Assembly (NCBI RefSeq): GCF_003477885.1
Contig: NZ_QUEE01000003.1
Span: forward strand, 248,001 to 312,000
Length of the DNA stretch: 64,000 nucleotides
DNA from: Lachnotalea sp. AF33-28
Lineage (GTDB): Bacteria > Bacillota > Clostridia > Lachnospirales > Lachnospiraceae
Reading direction: 5' to 3'
Shown one piece after another: positions 51,171 to 59,095 of the stretch; position 1 is the first letter of the stretch; every line of letters starts with the position of its first letter. Below the pieces are notes generated by a model. That model was not told the origin of the DNA and did no database searches. It saw only the letters and a list, made by a program, of their open reading frames with translations. The position numbers were made by a program, and so were the translations under genes.

Positions 51171-51253
51171 AATTTTTTTGTTATTCCGCTCTACCGCGCA
51201 GACGGTTGTTCCGGAACTGTATCCCTGATCGCAGTGGTTATACATGCCTGGCA

Positions 51254-51790
51254 TCAGGAAAAGGCGACCTGACCGGTAAATGTCATGATCCCGAAAAACA
51301 GCAGAAACGCAGTCCACAAAAAGCAGTAAGCTCCGCCGAAAACAGGCTTTCGGGGTCTGTTTTCAGTAATGCATTCAGGCTTAGCCGGGTCATAGTATCC
51401 GACCACCTGCCGCCCCAGATCCCGCTTGCCGGACAGCGATTGACGGCTCGAGTACCGATAGGTCGTGCCATTCACTGTGTACTCATAGGTCGGCAGATAG
51501 TACGTCTCCCGGCGCAGCCGATCACTGCCGTCCTCCTGGTGCTCCCACCTTTCAACGACCGAATCCTCGATCCATACCACCTTCATCATCGTGGTGCCTG
51601 TGTACCGCCGCACATCATCCTCGTATTCCTTCCGTGCGCCTTTCCGGCGGCGAATCCCGAGCCAGGCTGCCAGCACACCCCCGAGAAGAAAGCCGGTTCC
51701 TGCTGTGATATTCCGCGTATATTCTACGGGCCATACCACAAGCGCTATCGCAAGAATGAAACCGATCACGATAACTTTGATACTCTTCAT
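51254..51790 (-). CDS. DUF3592-like membrane protein
   Basis: 178 residues: an N-terminal helix pair (about 5-22 and 30-46), an extracytoplasmic or cytoplasmic beta domain with TYEYTVNGTTYRYSSRQSLSGKRDLGRQVVGYYDPAKPE (about 97-137), and a C-terminal helix (about 152-172). The V-G/Y-Y-D-P-x-x-P motif is typical of DUF3592. It is the last gene of a ten-gene operon. The function of DUF3592 proteins is not established. Confidence 0.8.
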   Translation of the reverse strand: MKSIKVIVIGFILAIALVVWPVEYTRNITAGTGFLLGGVLAAWLGIRRRKGARKEYEDDVRRYTGTTMMKVVWIEDSVVERWEHQEDGSDRLRRETYYLPTYEYTVNGTTYRYSSRQSLSGKRDLGRQVVGYYDPAKPECITENRPRKPVFGGAYCFLWTAFLLFFGIMTFTGQVAFS

Positions 51791-51828
51791 ATGTTCTCCT
51801 TCCTGCCGCTATGGGCGGGGATCTCTTT

Positions 51829-52023
51829 TTACGATACCGGCGGCTGGTTCTGTACCGCATCCACAAACAGAAGGGTCAGTCCGATATAAGCGGCGCAGGC
51901 TGCTGCCAGCAGGACGCAGAGGATGACGCAGACTGATTGAAGCGGTTTCCGCAAGTAACGGCGGGAGAGAAAAATCCCCGACAGCGACAGTACCAGCAGC
52001 GCCGCAGCGAGCCAAAGAGGCAT
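51829..52023 (-). CDS. Small two-helix membrane protein
   Basis: 64 residues with two hydrophobic helices (about 2-17 and 28-50) joined by a basic turn (SRRYLRKP). AAAGGAGG precedes the ATG at 52023. It lies 14 bases after the DUF3137-like gene and 38 bases before the DUF3592-like gene. Unknown family. Confidence 0.65.
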   Translation of the reverse strand: MPLWLAAALLVLSLSGIFLSRRYLRKPLQSVCVILCVLLAAACAAYIGLTLLFVDAVQNQPPVS

Positions 52024-52037
52024 ACTGTCCACCTCCT

Positions 52038-52916
52038 TTACACGTCGCGAAATGCGTCGATCATATCCGTGAACCATTTCAGTTCGCGGGCAAAGCGCTT
52101 CCGCAGCTGCGTCGGATTCTCATGGCCTTTGCCGATATCAAAGAAGCCGTGTCCGCTGTGAACCGCGATATACAGCCTGCCATCCGAGTTGAGATTCACG
52201 GCGAATTTACCGATGGAGGAATCCGCCAGCGCCAGAATCCGCTCCATCCGGCCGGGGGACAGGATGCGCAGAGCCGCCGCTTCATCGTCGCTGCTCAGAT
52301 TGAAGCGCTTGTCAAAGCCCTCATTCCCTGTTTGGATGGTTTTGGAGCTGAACAGCTTATCCAGTCTGTCCCGCGGCCAGATGGTCAGCCATGTGGGAAA
52401 TTCCCGGTTCAGCTGGCACAGCATCCACTGGCCGGTGTAGACCTCCTGCTCGTTCTTTTCCCACAGGCCGGTCTCCTCCCGCTGAAACTCGCTGACTTCC
52501 GTCAGCCGGACGGTACACAGCTCCGTGGTCAGGCCGCGATAAGTTCCGCGGATATACCCGCTGCCGCTGCAATGGGTGTGGCTGGGCAGGGGAATATTGG
52601 TGTCGTTTGCGTCCAAAAGGGGAGGAACGGGGTTCATCTGTACGTTTTCAAAGGCAGTGCCCACGATGTCCGGAGCAATGGAGTCGAAGGTCTGCCGGCC
52701 TGCCTGCTCCTTGGACTTGCCCTGCACCATTTGCCCCAGGCCGAGAACCACGCCGCCGATGACAACCAGCACAAGGTTGCCGCCCAGGATCATACCCGCC
52801 ACAGCGATCACCCCGCCCAGCAGCGAAAGAATCTTGCCGCCCAGCTTGCCGCCCTTGCTTTTGCGCAGCTCCTGCGCCAACTGTTCATCTGTCATGTTCG
52901 TTTTCTGTTCTGCCAT
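52038..52916 (-). CDS. DUF3137-like membrane protein, paralogue 1
   Basis: 292 residues: a basic N-terminus, two hydrophobic helices (about 26-60), then a soluble domain with GNEGFDKRFNLSSDDEAAALRILSPGRMERILALAD (about 198-233) and GRLYIAVHSGHGFFDI. The F-x-x-R-F-x-(I/V/L)-x-S-D-D...L-x-P segment is the DUF3137 signature as I recall it. It starts 10 bases after a related gene. The extended domain probably lies in the cytoplasm; function unknown. Confidence 0.7.
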   Translation of the reverse strand: MAEQKTNMTDEQLAQELRKSKGGKLGGKILSLLGGVIAVAGMILGGNLVLVVIGGVVLGLGQMVQGKSKEQAGRQTFDSIAPDIVGTAFENVQMNPVPPLLDANDTNIPLPSHTHCSGSGYIRGTYRGLTTELCTVRLTEVSEFQREETGLWEKNEQEVYTGQWMLCQLNREFPTWLTIWPRDRLDKLFSSKTIQTGNEGFDKRFNLSSDDEAAALRILSPGRMERILALADSSIGKFAVNLNSDGRLYIAVHSGHGFFDIGKGHENPTQLRKRFARELKWFTDMIDAFRDV

Positions 52917-52926
52917 ATTCTTCTCC

Positions 52927-53871
52927 TTATTCCATCCCGCCGGTCAGGGCGGGGCTTTCCGTTATCAGATCCAGCAGATTGCCCATACCGGTCAGCGAGG
53001 CGGTGAACCACTTGCGGATGCCGTCGATGTCCCGCAGATCCAGCCACTCCGGAACGCCCGCAAACACATACCGGGTGTTCAGAGCCAGCGTCAGATCGCC
53101 GTCACGGAGAATAAGACCGCACAGCTTGGAAGTTCTGGAAGATGCCTCCAGCTTCTGTACCAGGTCACGCAGCTGCGGTGTGACCTGATCGTCCGCCTCC
53201 CGGCCATCCGCCGTGTGAGCGGCAAAGTGCTTCCGGAAGGCGGCAGGGTCGGTGATGTCGTCCTTCTTCCGCTCCTGGAACATATCGTTCAGGGCAATGT
53301 CCAGCGTCGGGTCACAGATGTCCTTGCAGCGGACCACGATGCCGCGGAACAGCGTCTCGGTTCGGGTCATCCAGTTGTCGTTGTCGGGGCCGGACTTTTC
53401 TTCCACCGTGCGGCGCAGCTCCACGTTGGCGGCGGAGAACCGCAGCCCCTTGTGCTCGCCCTCGTGGAAGTCCGTCACGGTACACTCTGTAAAGTCGACC
53501 GCCGACAGCTTCGCCGCCTTCAGGTACGCCCAGTCGATGGGCAGGGTGGCAGGCTCCGGCTCCGGACCGAAGGCTTTTGTCAGCTCCGTGCGGAAGAAGC
53601 TGCCCAGCTGCTGCTGCATCAGGGCTTTTTTCTTCGTTTGGGCGGGCTTTGCCACCAACAGGAACAGTGCCACGCCGGGGAACGCCAAAGCGCAGACCAA
53701 AATGGGGTCATGCTGTATAAACATTGAAATACACCCGGCGATCACCAGTAAAACGCCCAGCGATATGCTGATGCTCTCCGTTCTCTGATAGCCTCCCAGT
53801 TTCTTTGACAGCTCGGCGTCCGTCATCCGCTCAACGCCCACCGCGTCAAAATCATTGCGTTTCTTTCGCAT
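52927..53871 (-). CDS. DUF3137-like membrane protein, paralogue 2
   Basis: 314 residues with the same plan as the next gene: a charged N-terminus, two hydrophobic helices (about 34-73) and a soluble domain in which the DUF3137 core is partly diverged (LRFSAANVELRR, LFRGIVVRCKDI, GDLTLALNTRYVFAG). In paralogue 1 the matching end is DGRLYIAVHSGHGFFD. The two genes are neighbours and probably arose by duplication. Follows a lipoprotein gene by 12 bases. Confidence 0.65.
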   Translation of the reverse strand: MRKKRNDFDAVGVERMTDAELSKKLGGYQRTESISISLGVLLVIAGCISMFIQHDPILVCALAFPGVALFLLVAKPAQTKKKALMQQQLGSFFRTELTKAFGPEPEPATLPIDWAYLKAAKLSAVDFTECTVTDFHEGEHKGLRFSAANVELRRTVEEKSGPDNDNWMTRTETLFRGIVVRCKDICDPTLDIALNDMFQERKKDDITDPAAFRKHFAAHTADGREADDQVTPQLRDLVQKLEASSRTSKLCGLILRDGDLTLALNTRYVFAGVPEWLDLRDIDGIRKWFTASLTGMGNLLDLITESPALTGGME

Positions 53872-53883
53872 AGCTGTCCCTCC

Positions 53884-55221
53884 TTAGTAGCAAAGGCTGA
53901 AATACAGGCTGCGGTAGGGGTCCACCGTGTCGATGTCCATGAGGGAGGCTTCGGGGGAAATGCTGTCCAGCTGCATACGTTTGGCACTGTCTTTATAGTT
54001 GTCCGGCTGCGCCTCGGCGGCAAAGACCAGCCCGTCATAGTCCTCCGGAAGATAGACGGCGTAGCTCTTGGTCAGGACCTGCGCCCAGTCCCCCACGTTG
54101 TACTGCCAGTTGGTGGAGTAGGCGAATTCAATGAGATAGCTGTTCCCCTGCCAGCTGACGGTGTGGAGATAGTAGTTGTCGCCCCGCTGGCTGTTGCCGT
54201 AGGCCGTTGCGGTGGTGAGCCACATGCCGGTGTAGAAGTCGTACAGCTCGCTGTCAGTATTGGTGATGTACTGTTGGTCGAAGTAGGGAATGGAGCCCTC
54301 GGGGATGTAGCAGATGGCGTCGAAGTGCAGCTCACGGATGCCGTCATGGGTGTAGTCTCCGTTTTTTGTGATCTCCCAATAGCAGTCGCCGGTGTTATAG
54401 CCGTCACCAAGGCCGGAGTAGCTGCACACCCCGTCCTCCAGCAGGAAGGTCCCTCTCTCCACGGCGGCGTTGATCTCAAGGCCGTTTCTTGTAAAGTAGG
54501 GTTCGCTGGACTGGATGCCCTCCACAGGAAGGAGCGTGCCGCCGTTCACGCTGTCGATAAGGTCGCCGCTGACGGTGCGGTCCAGCTGCAGGGTGTCGCC
54601 GCTGCCGTCAAAGTGGAGCGTCACGCCGTTTTCGTCCACCCACAGCGTACCGTATTCGATGACATCGTCCTGGTCGTTCACAAATTCCCATGTGGCATCC
54701 TCGCGGATGCGCAGCCATAGGTTTTCCCCCTGATACTCCCAAAGTCCCACATAGGGGGCAATCAGCTCCTCCGGCCCGGCCACCCCGGGCACATGGAAGC
54801 TGGAGTAATCCGGCTGATAGACATAGCGCTCCTGGGGGTCCCACAGCCAGAGCATGGTGGTATTGCTCATGTCCTCATGGCCGATCTCCACCAGTACGTC
54901 GCTCTCCTCGTCCCCGTTCTGATCGTCGAAGGAGATTTGGAAGGCGCTGCTGCTGATGTCCTCGATAGTCTCGGGAAAAGCCACGCTGTCAAACAGCACC
55001 TGCTCCTCCTGATCCCGGTAGAAGGCGGCGCTGTTGGGGTCTGCGGTCACCAGCACGTCTACGCTCTCGCTGTCGTGGGTGATAGTGCCGCTGCCGACTA
55101 CCACGCCGGTGGTGCGCCAGTCCTCTCCCGCGACATCGTCAGAATTGCCGCAGGCGGCAAGGCTCAGGCAGAGCGCCATGGCCAGCACAGGGATAAAAAT
55201 ATGTTTCCATCGATTCTTCAT
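53884..55221 (-). CDS. Large lipoprotein with a GxW beta module
   Basis: 445 residues: signal peptide with lipobox LAAC (lipid-anchored C24), then an acidic extracellular protein. A beta-rich segment YVGLWEYQGENLWLRIREDATWEFVND (about 157-183) resembles modules in the neighbouring lipoproteins. Another part (residues 30-145) holds LVTADPN and FDDQNGDEESDVLVEIGHED. No catalytic motif is visible; surface binding is plausible. It has an RBS and lies 18 bases after the previous lipoprotein. Confidence 0.75.
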   Translation of the reverse strand: MKNRWKHIFIPVLAMALCLSLAACGNSDDVAGEDWRTTGVVVGSGTITHDSESVDVLVTADPNSAAFYRDQEEQVLFDSVAFPETIEDISSSAFQISFDDQNGDEESDVLVEIGHEDMSNTTMLWLWDPQERYVYQPDYSSFHVPGVAGPEELIAPYVGLWEYQGENLWLRIREDATWEFVNDQDDVIEYGTLWVDENGVTLHFDGSGDTLQLDRTVSGDLIDSVNGGTLLPVEGIQSSEPYFTRNGLEINAAVERGTFLLEDGVCSYSGLGDGYNTGDCYWEITKNGDYTHDGIRELHFDAICYIPEGSIPYFDQQYITNTDSELYDFYTGMWLTTATAYGNSQRGDNYYLHTVSWQGNSYLIEFAYSTNWQYNVGDWAQVLTKSYAVYLPEDYDGLVFAAEAQPDNYKDSAKRMQLDSISPEASLMDIDTVDPYRSLYFSLCY

Positions 55222-55239
55222 GGTTCTCCTTCCTTTCCA

Positions 55240-56067
55240 TCACTCCATCATGTAGTAAACGCCCTCATCGCCCCAGACCAGAGAGTCCTCGTCAACCTCA
55301 AAGACCCGGTAAGAAACGCCGTCATACATGGTGGAGTCCGCATAATAGGTGCTCACCTCGTCCATGGAGTAGGTGAAAACTCCGCAGTCCATTTCCGCAG
55401 GCTCAGCGCCGGGAGCGCGCTGGTAATAGCTCCAGTTTCCATTACCGTCGATGATGATATAGGTCTCAGCCGAGAGGTTGCCGTCATAGTACCAAATGCC
55501 CTCAAATTCCGAGACATTCCGCTGGCAGAGGTCGGAATCCCAGCTCCAATAGGAGTCCGGGTCTCCGTCCAAACGGCCGTTCCAGTCGGGCACCTCGTCC
55601 CCCGAGGGATCGGGCTCGTCGTCCTCGGTGAGACGGCCGGCGTCCTCATACCAGAGGTACTCCATCCCTTCGCCGGGGTTGAAGTAGCCGTAAGCGGCGC
55701 TGTAGAGCTGGCCGTCCTCCATGACGATGAGGCTGCCGGAATCGTCTAAGTTGCTGTAGGCATAGATGGCCTCCCACTCCGGCTCATAGCGGAGGTAGCC
55801 GTCATCCACCACTTCACCGCTGAGGTAGAGGGTCCAGTTGCCCTCGGCATCGAACTCCATGGAGTCGTAGTCGTTGTTCGCTTCGCCCAGCCAGATACCT
55901 TCGAAGCCGCTGAAGTCGTTGACGGTGTCCTCGCTGAGACCGCCTCCCAGGCCCTCGTTGGGGTCGTCCTGCGGGGCGATTTGTCCCTCCGTATTGCCGC
56001 AGGCTGTGCACAGCAGGAAAAGTAGCAATACCAGTCCTGCCAGAAGATATGGCTTTTTTCTCTTCAT
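55240..56067 (-). CDS. Lipoprotein with two GxW beta modules
   Basis: 275 residues: lipobox LCTAC (C23), then two copies of a module: FEGIWLGEANNDYDSMEFDAEGNWTLYLSG (about 61-90) and FEGIWYYDGNLSAETYIIIDGNGNWSYYQ (about 186-214). The G-[I/M/L]-W start and D-x-x-G-x-W hairpin suggest a lipocalin-like beta barrel, by inference. Very acidic. The ATG at 56067 follows GAGGAGG. Confidence 0.75.
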   Translation of the reverse strand: MKRKKPYLLAGLVLLLFLLCTACGNTEGQIAPQDDPNEGLGGGLSEDTVNDFSGFEGIWLGEANNDYDSMEFDAEGNWTLYLSGEVVDDGYLRYEPEWEAIYAYSNLDDSGSLIVMEDGQLYSAAYGYFNPGEGMEYLWYEDAGRLTEDDEPDPSGDEVPDWNGRLDGDPDSYWSWDSDLCQRNVSEFEGIWYYDGNLSAETYIIIDGNGNWSYYQRAPGAEPAEMDCGVFTYSMDEVSTYYADSTMYDGVSYRVFEVDEDSLVWGDEGVYYMME

Positions 56068-56080
56068 GTGACATTCCTCC

Positions 56081-57016
56081 TCATTCTTCATCGCTCAAAT
56101 ACAACTGCGAAAAAATATTTTGATAGGTCTCACCCATATCCGCCGCAGCATCGGGGGGCGCGCAGAAGCCGTAAAGATAGGTACAAATGTCGGTGTCCAT
56201 GACAAATACGGTCCATTCCCGGGTGTCTTCGTTCTCGCCGGCGGTATAGGTTACGATGTAAACCGGATAGCTTAAATTTTTGCTGTATTCCTCATTTTCT
56301 TCGGCGGACAACAGCTCATAGGTATCCGCATCACTTAAAGACAGAGCACAGGCTGTCAGATAATCGTCCAGCTCCTGCACATCCGGAACAAAGCAGCTTT
56401 GCTCCGCCGTATTGACCACAAGGAGTTGCCCGTCCTCGGTGATATCCTCATAGCGGTAGGTGCCGTCGTCATGGTTCTCAGAAAGCAGGTTCTGCATATT
56501 GGTAAAGGGCAGTGCGCCACCCATCAAAACCGGGATGCCGTCCTGCGGGATTACATCGCCCCGGCCGTCGCCGTCCGCAGCGTAGAGCTCCGCGATCTTC
56601 TGGTCGTAGGTCTCCCGGTCGTAAGCGGTGTCCAGGAAGAGGGCAATGCTGAGATCCGGCGGCGAGAAAATGAGGAAGTCGCCGTTTTCAAAAAAGGTAG
56701 GGGAACTGGGATCGTAGTCCGGGTTGACGGGCTGGCCGCCCTCCCCGTAGAACTGAAAGTGGAAGCCTGCGCTCAGCTGTTCTTCCGTGTACTCGCCTAG
56801 GTCGATCCCAGCGCTTTCGCCTTCCTCCAGCGTGGTCTCCAGGCGGTTTTCGCCCCAGCCCTCCTCCGGGTTAAGGCTGATGCGGATATCCGCGATGGGG
56901 TAGGTGCTGCGGTTCACCACGGTGATCTGCATGGGATACTGCTTCGCACCGCAGGCGGCAAGGCTCAGACAGAGCAGCGCCAGGGCGAACATCAAAAGGG
57001 GTCTTCGTTGCCTCAT
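56081..57016 (-). CDS. Lipoprotein of unknown function, lacking the GxW module
   Basis: 311 residues: lipobox LAAC (C22), then QYPMQITVVNRSTYPIADIRISL, a sheet-like segment, and an acidic remainder with AEENEEYSKNLSYPVYIVTYTAGENEDTREWTVFVMDTDICTYLYGF. No module shared with the neighbours was recognised. The ATG at 57016 has AAGGAG. It may supply a different function within the same operon. Confidence 0.7.
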   Translation of the reverse strand: MRQRRPLLMFALALLCLSLAACGAKQYPMQITVVNRSTYPIADIRISLNPEEGWGENRLETTLEEGESAGIDLGEYTEEQLSAGFHFQFYGEGGQPVNPDYDPSSPTFFENGDFLIFSPPDLSIALFLDTAYDRETYDQKIAELYAADGDGRGDVIPQDGIPVLMGGALPFTNMQNLLSENHDDGTYRYEDITEDGQLLVVNTAEQSCFVPDVQELDDYLTACALSLSDADTYELLSAEENEEYSKNLSYPVYIVTYTAGENEDTREWTVFVMDTDICTYLYGFCAPPDAAADMGETYQNIFSQLYLSDEE

Positions 57017-57044
57017 TTCATTTTTCTCCTTCTTCCGCGGGGCT

Positions 57045-57965
57045 TCAGATGTCCCAGTTGTCCATCCAGTTTGCACCCCAGTCAACAGCGGGATCGTACG
57101 GTTCTTCCGGAATCCAGCCCGCAGGATAGACGAGGCCGTCTTCATCGTGGTAGGCGAGGCCATCGTCGCCGATGGTGTAATCGTTGCCCAACAGGTAGCG
57201 GTTCACGCCGTCGTAGTACCAGACATAGAAGGTAGAGTATTCGTCTTCATAAAACTCCGCATTTTCCATGTCTGTGTAGGCGTAGAAGTCGGCATCGCGG
57301 TAGAAGACGCCGTCAAAATGCTGATCGTCCCCGTAGCGGCCGAAGCGATCGGCGGAGAGGGTAAAGCTGTTGCCGTCGTCGCTGGGGCAGAGATAGGCGC
57401 GCGTCCCGTTATCATAGAGGTAGAGGCCCATGCCCTCACCCTCGTCGTTCATGGTGCCGCTCATGGAATAGTCCGGCGAGCAGGCGATGTACTGCATGAG
57501 CGACGAGTCGATGACGATGGTCTCGCCCAACGCGTTTTGCCACATGCCGTCCCAGTTGCTTTTATCCCATTCGATGATCTCTGCCTCATCGTCGCGGAGA
57601 AAGGTGTGGCGGTGGATGGCGAATCCGCTGCCCTCGCCGTTCTGATTCGGCAGCAGCACGCCGTCGTCGCGCAGGAGAAAATTGTAGAGAAAGCCGTTGA
57701 AGTAGATCATCGGTCGGCCGCTCGCTTCGGACAATTCGAATTCTCCGCGCCCGCCGAGTCCCCAGCGGGTGCGGTAGGCGTAAAAGCCCTCCGTACTGTT
57801 AAAGTATAACTTCGCAGTGCCGTCGATGCTCCACATTCCGTCGAGAAATTCCATATCCATGACGGTTTCATAGCCGCTTTGCGTATCGTCAGATTCGGTG
57901 TCGCCGCAGGCGGTCAAGCCCAGGCACAATGCCAGCGTCAGGAATAGGACAAGTTGCTTTTTCAT
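57045..57965 (-). CDS. Lipoprotein with GxW beta modules
   Basis: 306 residues: lipobox LTAC (C20), then modules LDGMWSIDGTAKLYFNSTEG (about 41-60) and WDGMWQNALGETIVIDSS (about 139-156), each G-M-W with a following beta hairpin, and a C-terminal part rich in D, Y and W (FYVWYYDGVNRYLLGNDYTIGDDG). AAGGAGAG precedes the ATG at 57965. It is a paralogue of its neighbours by these modules. Confidence 0.75.
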   Translation of the reverse strand: MKKQLVLFLTLALCLGLTACGDTESDDTQSGYETVMDMEFLDGMWSIDGTAKLYFNSTEGFYAYRTRWGLGGRGEFELSEASGRPMIYFNGFLYNFLLRDDGVLLPNQNGEGSGFAIHRHTFLRDDEAEIIEWDKSNWDGMWQNALGETIVIDSSLMQYIACSPDYSMSGTMNDEGEGMGLYLYDNGTRAYLCPSDDGNSFTLSADRFGRYGDDQHFDGVFYRDADFYAYTDMENAEFYEDEYSTFYVWYYDGVNRYLLGNDYTIGDDGLAYHDEDGLVYPAGWIPEEPYDPAVDWGANWMDNWDI

Positions 57966-57987
57966 CCCTCTCTCCTTCCCGCAGCCG

Positions 57988-58743
57988 CTATGCCATTTTT
58001 TGATAAAACTCGAACTCGCTGCCCCAGCGCACCGTGTCATGGTCGAGGAGGGTGAATTCATAGACCACCTGGTCATATAGGTCGGAAACAGCGAGATACA
58101 TCTCTTCGGCGTCCTCTGGTGCCAACTCGATAGTGCCGCTGTCCACCGTAGTGGGATCGCCGTCGCCGCCGGGACGCTCCAGCAGCTCCCAGCCGCCGTT
58201 TTCGTCAAACACAAGGATGCTGCGCGCATCCGCCTCGGCGTCCAGATACCAGATGCCCGCCATCATCTCAAAATCGATGTCGCCGGTGTTCTCGCCCGGC
58301 GCATCGCCGGTCACCTTCGTAAATGTGCCAAGCTCGGCCACATACAGCGCGCCGACCTCGTCGAACCAGCTGCGGTAGGCCACGCCGTCGTGCTCGTTGT
58401 AGAAATAGTCGTAGTCATAGTCCGGCACGAACTGGATGAAGCCGCTGGCAGTCAGCTCTTCGCCGGCGTCGTACAGCGCAAAGCGCACCTCGTCGCCCTC
58501 ATCGTTGTTGGCGACGATCAGCGTGCCGCCGTCCTCGCCCGTCCATGCGCCGCCGTAGATATACAGGTTCGCCATCTGTTCGCTGTCCTTGACCAGCCCC
58601 TCAAAGGAATCCGGAACGCCGTATAAATTGTAGTCGCTGCCGTCATCGCCGTAGTCTTCGTTGCTCTCGCCGCAGGCGGCAAGACTCAAGCACAGCACCA
58701 GAGCCAATGCAAGAGACAGATATTTATTTACGTGTTTCATCAT
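57988..58743 (-). CDS. Lipoprotein with GxW beta modules
   Basis: 251 residues: lipobox LAAC (C24), then YGGAWTGEDGGTLIVANNDEG (about 63-83) and MAGIWYLDAEADARSILVFDENGGWELLE (about 160-188). These two segments repeat the G-x-W...D-x-x-G-x-W pattern of the neighbouring lipoproteins. AAGGAG precedes the ATG at 58743. It is the second gene of the operon, after the DUF2442 gene. Confidence 0.75.
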   Translation of the reverse strand: MMKHVNKYLSLALALVLCLSLAACGESNEDYGDDGSDYNLYGVPDSFEGLVKDSEQMANLYIYGGAWTGEDGGTLIVANNDEGDEVRFALYDAGEELTASGFIQFVPDYDYDYFYNEHDGVAYRSWFDEVGALYVAELGTFTKVTGDAPGENTGDIDFEMMAGIWYLDAEADARSILVFDENGGWELLERPGGDGDPTTVDSGTIELAPEDAEEMYLAVSDLYDQVVYEFTLLDHDTVRWGSEFEFYQKMA

Positions 58744-58771
58744 TTTCTTCTCCTTTTTCAGATCAACTGCG

Positions 58772-59011
58772 TTAATGTTCCTGTTCCGCCATAGACAATA
58801 TCTCATCATGGCTCAGCTCCACATCGCCGAAGCGGACAAAGATGCCGTTGGTCACAGCGCTGTTCCACACCCGCGCATCTGCAAGCGGGCGAAAACGGAT
58901 CTTATCCAGATACGGCTTCATGTCCAGCAGGAGCCGGCTTCCGGACACAAAATCGATCTGCAAAACATGGTCGGGCAGCGGTGTGACGGCTGTGAGATAC
59001 CTTCGGTTCAA
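58772..59011 (-). CDS. DUF2442 family protein
   Basis: 79 residues from the TTG at 59011, or 81 from an ATG at 59017. AGGAGG lies seven bases before the TTG and only one base before the ATG, which favours the TTG. The sequence VTPLPDHVLQIDFVSGSRLLLDMKPYLDK...FVRFGDVELSHDEIL has the DUF2442 pattern. DUF2442 proteins are often paired with DUF4160 partners; none is present here. It is the first gene after the terminator at 59041. Confidence 0.8.
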   Translation of the reverse strand: MNRRYLTAVTPLPDHVLQIDFVSGSRLLLDMKPYLDKIRFRPLADARVWNSAVTNGIFVRFGDVELSHDEILSMAEQEH

Positions 59012-59040
59012 GTGCATGCCTCCTTTCCGCGAAAATAAAA

Positions 59041-59069
59041 ATCCACCGTACAAACATTGTACGGTGGAT
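59041..59069 (-). terminator. Terminator between the LuxR-type regulator and the lipoprotein operon
   Basis: A 13-bp perfect stem (ATCCACCGTACAA with its complement) with a three-base loop; on the minus strand it is followed by TTTTTATTTT. It starts 27 bases after the regulator's stop codon and ends about 30 bases before the next gene's start. Confidence 0.9.
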
Positions 59070-59095
59070 GCGATGGGATAACCATTAACCAAAGG

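Noticed and set aside
51096..51317. 73-codon minus-strand frame after the DUF3592 gene
   Set aside because: It runs through the operon terminator and overlaps the DUF3592 3' end; no RBS or family.
54793..55749. Plus-strand frame of 318 codons over the lipoprotein genes
   Set aside because: It is antisense to two lipoproteins with good signal peptides and RBS; its Val/Ala-rich translation has no known domain.
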